64,000 nt of DNA, from NCBI GenBank assembly GCA_038250905.1, contig JBBSBV010000018.1:1-64000 (forward strand), in the 5' to 3' direction. The stretch's first letter is position 1, and each line of letters starts with the position of its first letter. Below are positions 18,039 to 27,916 of the stretch, piece after piece. The notes under the pieces were generated by a model. The model was not told where the DNA came from, did no database searches, and saw nothing but the letters and a program-made list of their open reading frames with translations. Source of the stretch: JAENVU01 sp038250905 (GTDB lineage Bacteria; Actinomycetota; Acidimicrobiia; IMCC26256; JAENVU01). The position numbers were made by a program, and so were the translations under genes.

Positions 18039-18728
18039 ATGATGCTGCTCGCGATCGACACGGCGACGAGCCAGGTGGGTGTCGCGTTCGGTCGCGACGG
18101 ACGCGTGCTCGGCGAGGTGCGGATCGACGGCGGGCGCCGCCACGCGGAGCAACTGGCGCCGGCGATCGAGTACCTGCGCGGCGAACTCGGGATCGATCTC
18201 GGACACCTCGCGGGCATCGCCGTCGGCATCGGGCCTGGTCTCTACACCGGCCTGCGCGTCGGCGTGACGACGGCCCGCACCCTGGCCCAGGCCCTGGGTG
18301 TGCCGGTGGTCGGGATCCCGAGCCTCGACCTCGTGGCCTACCCGTGGCGGGTCACCCACCGGAAGATCGTCGCGGTGCTCGATGCGCGGCGCAAGGAAGT
18401 CTTCTCGGCGGCGTACTGGCCGGTGCCGGGCGGGTTGCAGCGCGACGGTGAGTACACCGTCGGACCGCCGGAGGCGGTGGCGGCCGACATCGTGGCGAGC
18501 GGCGCCGAGGTGCTGCTGGTGGGCGACGGCGTGGCCGCGTATCCGGACGCGTTCGCCGGGTTGGATCGCACCGAGTGCATCGGTCCTGCGGGCGCGGCGC
18601 CGAGCGTGACCGCGCTGATGGAACTCGCCGCGGCACGGTTCGTACGTGAGGAGTTCACGACGGTGGAGTCGCTCCTGCCCCTCTATCTCCGTCACAGCGA
18701 CGCCGCGATCGCGTGGGACGCGAAGTGA
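18039..18728 (+). CDS. tsaB: tRNA t6A biosynthesis protein TsaB
   Basis: TsaB is the inactive paralogue that dimerises with TsaD. The 229-aa protein has the ASKHA opening LLAIDTATSQVGVAF and the signature GIGPGLYTGLRVGVTTARTLA. A 94-bp gap with no gene separates it from tsaE; this gap contains a GAGCCGGAGCG-type repeat fragment. Two ATGs at 18039 and 18042 are equivalent start choices. The stop overlaps rimI (GTGA). Confidence 0.94.
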   Translation: MMLLAIDTATSQVGVAFGRDGRVLGEVRIDGGRRHAEQLAPAIEYLRGELGIDLGHLAGIAVGIGPGLYTGLRVGVTTARTLAQALGVPVVGIPSLDLVAYPWRVTHRKIVAVLDARRKEVFSAAYWPVPGGLQRDGEYTVGPPEAVAADIVASGAEVLLVGDGVAAYPDAFAGLDRTECIGPAGAAPSVTALMELAAARFVREEFTTVESLLPLYLRHSDAAIAWDAK

Positions 18729-19263
18729 TCGCCGGACCGGAACCGGTCGCCGCGCCCGCGGTGGCGATCACCCCGATGCGGCGTCGTCACCTGCGGTCGG
18801 TGATGACGATCGAGACGTCGGTGTACCCGAAGCCGTGGACGTCGTCGCTGTTCCTCTCGGAACTCGCGCTGCCCGCGTCACGGTGTTACCTCGTGGCGCG
18901 TGCGCACCGAACCGTCGTCGGATACGCGGGGATCATGTTCGCGCCCGACGAGGCCCACGTGACCACCATCGCGGTCGACCCGCGGTGGCAGCGCCGCCAC
19001 GTGGCGACCCGGTTGTTGTTGCGTCTCGCGCGCGAAGCGATCGACCGGAACTACGCCGCGCTCACGCTCGAGGTCCGCCTCAGCGCGCGAGGTGCACAGG
19101 ACCTCTACCGCCGGTTCGGGTTCACGGCCGAGGGTGCGCGCAAGGACTACTACGCCGGACCGACCGAGGACGCGATCGTCATGTGGGTCCGGGGGATCGA
19201 CACGCCGGACTACGCCGACCTGCTCGCGGGGCTGGAACGCCGGGCTGATGCCGGGACGTCGTC

Positions 19264-19267
<4 letters not shown>
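18725..19267 (+). CDS. rimI: Ribosomal-protein-alanine N-acetyltransferase (RimI-like GNAT)
   Basis: A 180-aa GNAT protein. The acetyl-CoA loop is in TTIAVDPRWQRRHVATRLL and the C-terminal FGFTAEGARKDYYAGPTEDAIVMW matches RimI, which acetylates the N-terminal alanine of S18. GTG 18725 was taken because it overlaps the tsaB stop by 4 bp; an in-frame start 12 bp upstream (18713) lies inside tsaB. The tsaB-rimI-tsaD arrangement is widespread in actinobacteria. Confidence 0.92.
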
Positions 19268-20259
<992 letters not shown>

Positions 20260-20338
20260 CGAGCCGCAGGCGAGCAGCCCGGGAGTGAACCCCACGTCAC
20301 CGGCACTGATCAGGAGGGCCAGCGTACGGGCCGAAAAG

Positions 20339-20367
20339 TTGCAGTCGCAGAGCCCGAGTGCTACCTT
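20339..20367 (+). promoter_or_regulatory. groES promoter (-35/-10)
   Basis: TTGCAG (20339-20344) and TACCTT (20362-20367) with a 17-bp spacer form a good sigma-70-type promoter. Transcription would start around 20374, inside the CIRCE element just downstream, which is the usual geometry for HrcA repression. Confidence 0.6.
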
Positions 20368-20370
20368 GCT

Positions 20371-20397
20371 TTAGCAGTCCCATACCCCGAGTGCTAA
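20371..20397 (+). promoter_or_regulatory. CIRCE operator (HrcA binding site)
   Basis: TTAGCAGTC, a 9-bp spacer, then GAGTGCTAA. This matches the CIRCE consensus TTAGCACTC-N9-GAGTGCTAA at 17 of 18 arm positions, with one change in the left arm. A further half site GAGTGCTA lies at 20356. It sits about 95 bp upstream of the groES start and should make groES heat-inducible through the repressor HrcA, which is not in this window. Confidence 0.9.
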
Positions 20398-20490
20398 CGC
20401 CCGGCGGTCATCACGCCGTCGGAGTCACCCCCGGGGACCCCCGAAATGTCGACACACCCCCGGCCCGAGGGCCGGTCGAGGAGGCCACCG

Positions 20491-20805
20491 ATGAAACTCG
20501 TACCGTTGGAGGATCGCATCGTCGTCCGTACCGCCGAGGCGGAGGAGACCACCGTCAGTGGGTTGGTCATCCCGGACACTGCGAAGGAAAAGCCCCAGCA
20601 GGGCGAAGTGCTGGCGGTCGGCCCGGGCCGTCGCTCGGACACGTCGGGCGAGATCATCCCGCTCGACATCGCCGCGGGCGACACCGTCGTCTACTCGAAG
20701 TACGGCGGCACCGAGATCACGATCGACGGTGAGGACCTCCTGATCCTCGCCGGCCGGGACATCCTCGCCAAGATCGAGTCGGCCCCGACGAAGAAGAAGA
20801 AGTAG
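20491..20805 (+). CDS. groES: Co-chaperonin GroES
   Basis: The heptameric lid of the GroEL chaperonin. The 104-aa protein has KLVPLEDRIVVRTAEAEETT at the start and the mobile loop TVSGLVIPDTAKEKPQQGEVLAVGPG. ATG 20491 follows a strong GAGGAGG site (20478-20484); an in-frame start 45 bp upstream would add a non-homologous basic peptide. The C-terminus carries an unusual lysine-rich tail, TKKKK. groEL does not follow, so it must be elsewhere. Regulated by the CIRCE element upstream. Confidence 0.96.
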   Translation: MKLVPLEDRIVVRTAEAEETTVSGLVIPDTAKEKPQQGEVLAVGPGRRSDTSGEIIPLDIAAGDTVVYSKYGGTEITIDGEDLLILAGRDILAKIESAPTKKKK

Positions 20806-20826
20806 CACCAATACCTACGGTTTTCT

Positions 20827-20873
20827 GACGAAGCGGCGCGTCGGCCCCACGGGGTCGGCTGCGTCGCTTCGTC
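20827..20873 (+). terminator. Candidate terminator after groES
   Basis: GACGAAGC (20827-20834) pairs perfectly with GCTTCGTC (20866-20873), and the inner CGGCCCC/GGGGTCG arms continue the stem with some mismatches. It begins 22 bp after the groES stop. No run of T follows, so it is a hairpin without the classic tail. Confidence 0.45.
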
Positions 20874-21041
20874 GCGTCCGAGCGCGTCCCGACCTCCACC
20901 GGCCCCCGGCCTCCCTGAGGACCGTCTCACGGTTCGTGGTCGGCCATCTGGCGGAATGGGTCGTTCGGACCGTACGCTGCGCAGGCGATTTGTGACGTTC
21001 GGTCGTTCGGCCGATCGTTGGGCCGGGTGGAGGGAAAGACC

Positions 21042-22976
21042 GTGGGCTTATTGAAGTCACGGAAAGACGGCTCGGAAGAGCCCAAGCGATTTGTCGACGC
21101 GTCTGCGCACGCGCCCCGTTTCGACGACGTCAGCGAGGAGGAGTTCCTCGACTCCGACGGGGTTCACGCCCAGGTGTCCATGTCGATCGAGGCGCTCCAG
21201 GCGCAGGTCGCGGCGCGCAACGCCCGCCTGAACGCGGCCATGGCCGTCGCCGCCACCACGGGCCAACCCGACGCGGACGCCGCGGCACGGGGCCAGCACG
21301 CCCGGATGCTGGGCGAGTTGCTGGTGGGCCAGGGTGCGCTCGCGGCGGAGCAACTCGTGGCCGCGCTCGAGGGGCAGGCGGCCACTGGGCAGCGCCTCGG
21401 CGAGTTCCTCGTCACCAAGCGGATGCTCACCGAACGGGACCTGGCGGGGGTGCTCGCCGAACAGTTCGGGCTCGAGGTCGTCGACCTCCGCCACGAGTTC
21501 CCCGACCCGGCCTCGGTCGGCGCGCTGCCCGAGAGCCACGCGCGGGCCTGGGGTGCCCTGGTGCTGCGCCGGACCCAGTTCGGCTTCGACGTCGTCGTCA
21601 GCGACCCGAGCGACCCGTCCATCGCCGACCGCCTGCGGGAGACGCTCCTGCAGCCCGCCAAGCTGTTCGTCGGCGGCACCGGCGAGATCCAGCGGGCGAT
21701 CGACGTGGCGTACCGGACCACCGCAAACGTCGACGAGCACGTCCGCGTGTTCCAGGCCCGGGAGGAACAGCGCCGGGCCGGCCAGGGTGACACCGGTGCG
21801 GCGCAGGTCGACGAGAAGGCCCCCATCGTCCAGGTGGTGAACCTGCTCCTCTCACAGGCGGTGGCCGAGCGCGCCTCCGACGTCCACATCGAGCCGATGC
21901 CCGACCGCGTGCGGATCCGGAACCGGATCGACGGTGCGCTGCACGAGGTGCTGAACCTGCCGCCCGGCATGGGTCCGGCGTTGATCAGCCGTATCAAGGT
22001 CATGGCCAACATGAACATCGTCGAGCGCCGCCGCCCGCAGGACGGCCAGATCGAGGCCGACGTCGACGGCGTACCGCTCGACGTCCGGGTCTCCACCACG
22101 TCGACGGTCAACGGCGAGAAGTGCGTGCTCCGAATCCTCGACAAGCGCCGCGCGCTCTTCGGTCTGCGCGACCTCGGCATGCCGGCCGACACGCTCACCG
22201 TCTACGAGGGCATGACCCGGTCGCCCTACGGCATGGTGCTGTGCGCCGGTCCGACCGGTTCCGGCAAGACCACCACGCTCTACGCGACCCTCACGCAGAT
22301 CAACCGTGAAGAGATCAACGTGATGACGGTGGAGGATCCGGTCGAGTACATCTTTCCCACGGTCAACCAGATCCAGATCAACGAGCAGGCGGGCATCACG
22401 TTCGCCGGTGGTCTGCGGTCGATCCTGCGTCAGGACCCCGATGCCATCCTCGTCGGCGAGATCCGCGACGTCGAGACCGCGCGCATCGCGGTGCAGTCGG
22501 CGCTCACCGGCCACCTCGTGCTCTCCTCGCTCCACGCCACCGACTCCGTTGCCGCGCTGCACCGCTTCCTCGACATGGGCATCGAGTCGTTCCTGATCTC
22601 GTCCTCGGTGCTCGGCGTGGTGGGGCAACGGCTCGTGCGTCGCCTCTGCCCCGAGTGCAAGATCCGCTACGAGCCGACTCCGGATGAACTCGCGATGTGG
22701 GACAAGGCCGGGATGGCGCCGAAGCGGGAGTTCTTCCACGGCGAGGGCTGTGTCTTCTGCGCCGAGACCGGCTACCAGGGCCGTATCGGTGTCTACGAGC
22801 TGCTGCGGGTGAGCGACGCCATGAAGCAGCTCGTGGTGAACCAACCCACCTACCAGGAGCTGCGCGACCTCGCGGTGTCCGAGGGGATGGTCCCGCTCCA
22901 GACCCAGGCGCTCAAGCTCGTCGAGGACGACGTGACCACGTTGGCCGAAGTCCTCCGCACCCTCTACGTGGCCTGA
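21042..22976 (+). CDS. pilB: Type IV pilus assembly ATPase PilB
   Basis: The extension ATPase of the type IV pilus (GspE/PulE family), a cytoplasmic hexamer. The 644-aa protein has an N-terminal GspE-N domain (about 90-220), then the ATPase with Walker A GPTGSGKT (403-410), VEDPVEYI, Walker B ILVGEIRD (from 469) and a zinc site CPEC (536-539) plus CVFC. The start is taken as GTG 21042 behind GGAGGGAAAG; an upstream TTG at 21018 has no such site. pilC follows 11 bp later. Confidence 0.94.
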   Translation: MGLLKSRKDGSEEPKRFVDASAHAPRFDDVSEEEFLDSDGVHAQVSMSIEALQAQVAARNARLNAAMAVAATTGQPDADAAARGQHARMLGELLVGQGALAAEQLVAALEGQAATGQRLGEFLVTKRMLTERDLAGVLAEQFGLEVVDLRHEFPDPASVGALPESHARAWGALVLRRTQFGFDVVVSDPSDPSIADRLRETLLQPAKLFVGGTGEIQRAIDVAYRTTANVDEHVRVFQAREEQRRAGQGDTGAAQVDEKAPIVQVVNLLLSQAVAERASDVHIEPMPDRVRIRNRIDGALHEVLNLPPGMGPALISRIKVMANMNIVERRRPQDGQIEADVDGVPLDVRVSTTSTVNGEKCVLRILDKRRALFGLRDLGMPADTLTVYEGMTRSPYGMVLCAGPTGSGKTTTLYATLTQINREEINVMTVEDPVEYIFPTVNQIQINEQAGITFAGGLRSILRQDPDAILVGEIRDVETARIAVQSALTGHLVLSSLHATDSVAALHRFLDMGIESFLISSSVLGVVGQRLVRRLCPECKIRYEPTPDELAMWDKAGMAPKREFFHGEGCVFCAETGYQGRIGVYELLRVSDAMKQLVVNQPTYQELRDLAVSEGMVPLQTQALKLVEDDVTTLAEVLRTLYVA

Positions 22977-22987
22977 GCGGAGGACTG

Positions 22988-24202
22988 ATGCCGGGCTTCA
23001 GATACGTCGCGGTCGCGCCCGACGGTGCCAAGGTCCGCGCCAAGGCCGACGCGGTCAACATCGACAGTCTGCGCAACGAGTTGCTCGCGCGGGAGCTCGA
23101 CGTCAAGAAGATCCGGCGCCGGCGCAAGTTCACCGAGATCGAAGTCACCAAGCGCAAGGTGCCCCGTACCGATCTCATGCACTTCTCGCGCCAGGTGGCC
23201 GCGTTCGTGCGCGCGGGTATCCCGCTGGTGGAGGCGCTCGAGATCGTGCGCGAGTCGGCCTCGAACGCGCGACTCCAGGAGATCCTCACCGAGACCATGG
23301 AACTCATCCAGGTGGGCGTGCCGTTCTCCGACGCGCTCGACCGCCACCGCGACGTCTTCCCGCCGTATTACATCGGGATCCTGCGCTCGGCCGAGATCAC
23401 CGGCCGCCTCGACTCCGTGCTCGACCAGTTGTCGAACTACATCGAGCGGGACGCCGAGGCCCGCCAGAAGGTCCGTTCCGCGCTCACGTACCCGCTCGTG
23501 ATCTTCGTCATGTCGATCGTCACGGTGGTCGTCCTCGTCGCGTACGTGTTGCCGAAGTTCACCGCCTTCTTCAAGGAGTTCGACGCCGAACTCCCCACCA
23601 TCACCAAGGTGCTGCTCGATGCCGCCAACTTCTTCGAGACGTGGTGGTGGGCGCTCGCACTCGGGTTCGTGGTGATCGTCCTGCTCCTCGTGCAGGCCAA
23701 CCGCAGTCCCGCCGGCCGGTTGAAACGCGACCAGCTGATGCTGCGCATGCCGGTGATCGGCGAGGTGGCGCGCTACACCGTCATCGAACGGTTCTGCCGA
23801 ATCATCGCCGCCATGATGCAGGCCGGTGTCTCGCTGCCGGAGGCGATGCAGGCCGCGATCGAAGGGTCGAACAACGGTGTCTACGCCGCCGCGCTGGCCG
23901 ACGTGCGCGACGCCATGCTCGAGGGCGAGGGCATGGCGCAACCGATCACCGCGACCGGCCTGTTCCCGCCCGCGGCCACCCAGATGATGCGCGTGGGCGA
24001 GGAGACCGGCACGCTCGACCTCCAGCTCAACTCAGCGGCCGACTTCTTCGCCAAGGAACTCGACTACAAGCTCGCCCGGCTCACCGCGCTCGCGGAACCG
24101 GCCGTCATCATCGTGATGGGCGTGATCGTCGGCTTCGTCGCCGTCGCCCTCGTCTCCGCGATGTACGGCATCTTCCAGGGCAACAGCACGCTCCGCGGCT
24201 GA
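22988..24202 (+). CDS. pilC: Type IV pilus inner-membrane platform protein PilC
   Basis: A 404-aa GspF-family platform protein around which the pilus is assembled. Two repeated cytoplasmic GspF domains are visible: one from HFSRQVAAFVRAGIPLVEAL (about 60) and a second from ERFCRIIAAMMQAGVSLPEAM. Membrane segments lie at about 170-195, 220-240 and 370-395. ATG 22988 follows a GGAGG site 11 bp after pilB; a longer frame upstream only reads through pilB. Last plus-strand gene before the 23-bp repeats. Confidence 0.93.
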   Translation: MPGFRYVAVAPDGAKVRAKADAVNIDSLRNELLARELDVKKIRRRRKFTEIEVTKRKVPRTDLMHFSRQVAAFVRAGIPLVEALEIVRESASNARLQEILTETMELIQVGVPFSDALDRHRDVFPPYYIGILRSAEITGRLDSVLDQLSNYIERDAEARQKVRSALTYPLVIFVMSIVTVVVLVAYVLPKFTAFFKEFDAELPTITKVLLDAANFFETWWWALALGFVVIVLLLVQANRSPAGRLKRDQLMLRMPVIGEVARYTVIERFCRIIAAMMQAGVSLPEAMQAAIEGSNNGVYAAALADVRDAMLEGEGMAQPITATGLFPPAATQMMRVGEETGTLDLQLNSAADFFAKELDYKLARLTALAEPAVIIVMGVIVGFVAVALVSAMYGIFQGNSTLRG

Positions 24203-24222
24203 CGCGTCGGGCCCCCCGATCA

Positions 24223-24329
24223 GCGGAGCCCCAACTGATCGTCAGGCGGAGCCCCAACTGGTCGTCAGGCGGAGCCCCAACTGCTCGTCAGGCGGAGCCC
24301 CAACTGGTCGTCAGGCGGAGCCCCAACTG
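24223..24329. repeat. Five tandem copies of a 23-bp unit that duplicates the pilT 3' end
   Basis: The core GCGGAGCCCCAACTG starts at 24223, 24246, 24269, 24292 and 24315, exactly 23 bp apart, separated by variants of the filler GTCGTCAG. The last copy is coding: read on the minus strand it encodes the pilT terminus SWGSA plus its TGA. The other four lie beyond the stop, between the convergent genes pilC and pilT. Confidence 0.95.
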
Positions 24330-25402
24330 GGGGGCTTGAGTTCCCGGGGGTGGAGGCTGCGGTCGACGGCGTCGTCGTAGCTCACGATCCCCGCTTCGAT
24401 CAGCCCGTTCATCGCCGCTTCCATCGTCTGCATGCCGTCGCGCATGTTGGTGGCGACGATGTTGCGGATCTGGTGGGTCTTGCCGTCGCGGATGAGGTTG
24501 CGGATCGGGTTGGTGGCCACGATCACCTCGAACGCGGCGATCATCCCGCCGCCGACGCGCGGGATGAGGCGCTGGCTCACCACCCCCGCGAGGGCGGCGG
24601 CGAGCTGGACGCGGATCTGGCCCTGGCGGTCGGCCGGGAACACGTCGACGATGCGGTCGAGGGCGGTGGCGGCGTCGTTGGTGTGCAGGGTGGCGAAGAC
24701 GAGGTGGCCGGTCTCCGCGATGGTGAGCGCGAACTGCATCGTTTCGGCGTCGCGCATCTCACCCACGAGCATCACGTCGGGGTCCTCGCGCAGCGCCGAG
24801 CGCAACGCCCGTTCGAACGAGTCGGTGTCGATGCCGACCTCGCGCTGGTTGACCGCGGAGCGGTGGTGGCGGTGCACGTATTCGATCGGGTCCTCGATGG
24901 TGAGGATGTGGCACTCGCGGTTGCGGTTGATGAAGTCGATCACCGACGCCTGGGTGGTGCTCTTCCCGGAGCCGGTCGGACCGGTCACGAGCAGCAGCCC
25001 CTGCGGGAGTCCGGCGAAGTACTCCATGATCGGCGGGAGGCCGAGTTCCTCGAACGACGGGATCTCGAAGGGGATGGCGCGCAGTGCGAGCGCGATCGTG
25101 CCCTGCTGGTGGAACACGTTGGCGCGGAAGCGGATCTCCTCGCGCCACGAGAAGGAGAAGTCGATCTCCTTCTCCTGGTGCAGGCGTTCGGCCATCTCCG
25201 GATCGAGGATCCCGAAGATCAACGCCGCGACCTCGTCGGCCGAGAGCGGGGGCTGGTCGATCGGGGTGAGCTTGCCGTCGATGCGCAGCAGCGGCGGGGC
25301 GCCGGCGGTGAGATGGAGGTCGGTGGCGTTGTGGAGTGCCAGCACCGTGAGGTACTGCTCGATGCCGGCGATGTCGACCGGAGCGGTGGTCATGGGGGCC
25401 AT
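24311..25402 (-). CDS. pilT: Type IV pilus retraction ATPase PilT
   Basis: PilT disassembles pili and drives twitching. The 363-aa protein starts with the PilT domain (HNATDLHLTAGAPPLLRIDG), has Walker A GPTGSGKSTT, Asp box IEDPIEYVH, Walker B LVGEMRDAETM and HTNDAATALDRIVD. The C-terminal PilT AIRNLIREGK-like motif appears as NPIRNLIRDGKTHQI. Starts at ATG 25402 or 25393 are both possible. It is convergent with pilC and divergent from the pilin gene. Confidence 0.93.
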   Translation of the reverse strand: MAPMTTAPVDIAGIEQYLTVLALHNATDLHLTAGAPPLLRIDGKLTPIDQPPLSADEVAALIFGILDPEMAERLHQEKEIDFSFSWREEIRFRANVFHQQGTIALALRAIPFEIPSFEELGLPPIMEYFAGLPQGLLLVTGPTGSGKSTTQASVIDFINRNRECHILTIEDPIEYVHRHHRSAVNQREVGIDTDSFERALRSALREDPDVMLVGEMRDAETMQFALTIAETGHLVFATLHTNDAATALDRIVDVFPADRQGQIRVQLAAALAGVVSQRLIPRVGGGMIAAFEVIVATNPIRNLIRDGKTHQIRNIVATNMRDGMQTMEAAMNGLIEAGIVSYDDAVDRSLHPRELKPPSWGSA

Positions 25403-25601
25403 TCTCGCTCAGCGGCCACGGGGCGCGCGGCTTCGCGCGCAGGGTGGCGAAATCGGTGGGTCGGCCGACTCAATTCCGTCGAATCGGGGCATCCGCCCTA
25501 CCCAACGTCGGGGAGATCCCTATAGCTTCACGCCCGCGTCCGGTGCTTGCCGGTCTGCTGGGAGCGCTCCTCGGAGCCAGGAATCAAGGACATCGATACC
25601 C

Positions 25602-25979
25602 GTGCTCAAGCACCTTCGTTCGCGTACCGCCGACCAGAACCTGCTCCAGAAGGGTTTCACCCTCGTCGAGCTGCTGGTCGTGATCGTCATCCTCGGCATC
25701 CTCGCCGCGGTCGTCGTCTTCGCCGTGGGTGGGACGACCAAGGACGCCGCAGTGAAGGCGTGCCTCACCGAGCGCAGCACGGTCGAGGCCGCGGTCGAGG
25801 CGTACCGCTCCGTGAAGAACGGTGCCGACCCCGGAACGGCTGATCTGGTGATCCCGGCTGACGGAGGAACCCTTCGGCACACGCCGACCTACTGGACCGT
25901 TGGCGGGGGAACGCTTGCACGGAGGACCGACGGCGCGGCCGCGAACGTCAGCACTGGGGATTGCAGCAACAACACGTAA
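25602..25979 (+). CDS. Type IV pilin-like protein
   Basis: A 125-aa prepilin. The leader ends QKG and cleavage by prepilin peptidase falls between G18 and F19; FTLVELLVVIVILGILAAVVV gives the N-methylated Phe and the conserved Glu at +5 (E23). After the helix come about 85 residues with two cysteines (TKDAAVKACLTERS and STGDCSNN) that could form the D-loop disulfide. GTG 25602 follows AAGGA; the longer open frame overlaps pilT. This is a minimal-length major pilin, next to pilBCT. Confidence 0.9.
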   Translation: MLKHLRSRTADQNLLQKGFTLVELLVVIVILGILAAVVVFAVGGTTKDAAVKACLTERSTVEAAVEAYRSVKNGADPGTADLVIPADGGTLRHTPTYWTVGGGTLARRTDGAAANVSTGDCSNNT

Positions 25980-25985
25980 CCAATC

Positions 25986-27605
25986 TCAGCTGACGCGTTC
26001 CACCGCGATCGCCTTGGCCCACGCGTAGTCGGCCTTGCCGTTGGGGCCCCGCTTGATCTCGTCGATGACGAGCACGTGGCGCGGGGCCTTGAACCGGGAG
26101 ATGTTGGCCCGCACGGTCTCGATGATCTCGTCGGGGGTCGCGTCGGCACCGGTGCGGAACGACACGAGCGCGGTGATCGCCTCGCCGAACTTCTCGTCCG
26201 GCACGCCGACGACGATCGCATCCTGGACGGAGGGATGCAGCTTGACGGCCTCTTCCACTTCTTCGGGGAAGATCTTCTCGCCCCCCGAGTTGATGGAGAC
26301 GCTGCCGCGGCCGAGCAACTCGATGGTGCCGTCGGCGGCGACGGTCGCCCAGTCGCCCGGGATCGAGTAGCGCTTGCCGTCGAACTCGCGGAAGGTCGCG
26401 GCCGACTTCTCCGGGTCCTTGTAGTACCCGAGCGGGATCGGGCCGCCGAGGGCGAGCAGGCCCCGCTCGCCCGAACCCGGTTCGACCGCGCGGCCGTCCT
26501 CGGTGAGCACCTTCGCGAACTCGCCGATCTGGAACTTGGCGGTGGTGGCGGTGGATCCCGGCATCGAGATCTGCGACGCGAAGCCCACGCCCTCGCTCGA
26601 GCCGAGGGAGTCGAGGCAGAAGAACGCACCCCGCGCCATCAGGGCTTCCTTCACCTCGGCGGTCCACATCACGCCGGAACTGATCATCAGTCCGAGCGAG
26701 GAGAGGTCGTACGGCGCGTTGTCGATCTCGGCCTCTTCGAGCGCCCGGACCATCGGCTTGCCGAACGCGTCACCGACGATCGCCATCTGGGTCACGTGCT
26801 CGGTCTCGACCGCCTTCCACAACTCGTGGGCGTCGAAGGTGCGCGACTCCAGGGTGACGATCGCGCCCCCCGACGTGAGGGCCTGGAGCGACGACATGAA
26901 GCCGGTGCCGTGCATGAGCGGCGACGCCGGGAGGTGCACCGGGGTGCGGCCGGCCTCGGCGACGGCGGCAGCCACGGCCGGCACGTCGTCGGGGCTGTCA
27001 CCGCTCTGGCCGAGGAGGCCCCAGACCGACGGCACGAGCGTGTTGAACAGGTCCTCGTTGCGCCACATGACGCCCTTGGGCATGCCGGTGGTGCCACCCG
27101 TGTAGAGGATGTAGAGGTCGTCGCCCGACTTCTCGACGCGGGCCGCCGGCTCGTGGTTCGCGATCAGATCCTCGTAGCGGTGCGCGCCGTCCACGAGCGG
27201 GTGGCCGTCGTCGACCTGCACGATGGCCTTCAGCGTCGGGATGTCACGCCAGACCTTCGCCACCTGGTCGCCGAGGACCCCGTGGAAGAGGAGGATGTCG
27301 GTGTCGGAGTTCTCGAGGAGGTAGCGGAGTTCGACCTCCATGTACCGGTAGTTCACGTTGACCGGAGCGCTGCGGCACTTCCAGGTGGCGAAGACGCCCT
27401 CCATGTACTCGATGGAGTTGTAGAGGTAGCTGGACACCTTGCCGCCGGGCTCGAGGCCGAGGTCGGTGAACGCCGCGGCCAGACGGGCGGAGCGGTCGTC
27501 CCACTCGGCCCAGGTGCGGTGCCGGTCCCCCTGGGCGAGCGCGAGCCGGTCGGGTTGCGCGTCGGCGAGGGCTTCCCAGCAGGTGGCGAAGTTCCAGTCG
27601 GTCAT
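25986..27605 (-). CDS. Acyl-CoA synthetase (AMP-forming, FadD-like)
   Basis: A 539-aa member of the ANL superfamily that adenylates a carboxylic acid and transfers it to CoA. It has the P-loop YTGGTTGMPKGVMWRN, a later SGVMWT/DSLGSSEG substrate-side motif, the hinge GRGSVSINSGGEKIFPEEVEE and the C-terminal lysine region RGPNGKADYAWAK. ATG 27605 follows GGAGACGAC and gives the start TDWNFATCWEALA, shared with its paralogue at 60359-61930. It is convergent with the pilin gene, 6 bp apart. Chain-length preference cannot be read from the sequence. Confidence 0.9.
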   Translation of the reverse strand: MTDWNFATCWEALADAQPDRLALAQGDRHRTWAEWDDRSARLAAAFTDLGLEPGGKVSSYLYNSIEYMEGVFATWKCRSAPVNVNYRYMEVELRYLLENSDTDILLFHGVLGDQVAKVWRDIPTLKAIVQVDDGHPLVDGAHRYEDLIANHEPAARVEKSGDDLYILYTGGTTGMPKGVMWRNEDLFNTLVPSVWGLLGQSGDSPDDVPAVAAAVAEAGRTPVHLPASPLMHGTGFMSSLQALTSGGAIVTLESRTFDAHELWKAVETEHVTQMAIVGDAFGKPMVRALEEAEIDNAPYDLSSLGLMISSGVMWTAEVKEALMARGAFFCLDSLGSSEGVGFASQISMPGSTATTAKFQIGEFAKVLTEDGRAVEPGSGERGLLALGGPIPLGYYKDPEKSAATFREFDGKRYSIPGDWATVAADGTIELLGRGSVSINSGGEKIFPEEVEEAVKLHPSVQDAIVVGVPDEKFGEAITALVSFRTGADATPDEIIETVRANISRFKAPRHVLVIDEIKRGPNGKADYAWAKAIAVERVS

Positions 27606-27916
27606 GTCGTCTCCCAATATCCGTGGCGGCCGGAAGTATGCCGCGTCGTTCCCGCTCTTGTTCACTTCGTTCACGGGCCGGCCGGGCCACGGGCGAGCGG
27701 CGATTGCGGCCGCGGTTCGTGGATTCCCGCCCGCCCTCTCGTCCCCGTTTCTTGCGCCGAACGTGCACGCCAGCGCGTGCAGTTCGCGTACGAGAACGGG
27801 TCGATGCCCTGACTCCTGCACACGGTCTGCAACTTGGGCGGAAATGCTTGTAGTGATCGAACGCGATCGTCAGACTCCTGGCCGTGCGGGCAGACCGCCC
27901 GCGGCTAGGGGGGCAC
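27606..27916. other. 311-bp divergent intergenic region
   Basis: Lies between the divergent acyl-CoA synthetase and SGNH genes. No ORF with family likeness. It must hold promoters for both, and a GGGGGGC site precedes the SGNH start, but I see no -35/-10 pair convincing enough to name. Confidence 0.5.

Noticed and set aside
24223..24329. CRISPR-like direct repeats
   Set aside because: Period is 23 bp with 15-bp cores and filler of 8 bp that is itself repeated; no unique spacers and no cas genes.
25403..25601. c-di-GMP riboswitch before the pilin gene
   Set aside because: Conserved GEMM motifs not found in the 199-bp leader.
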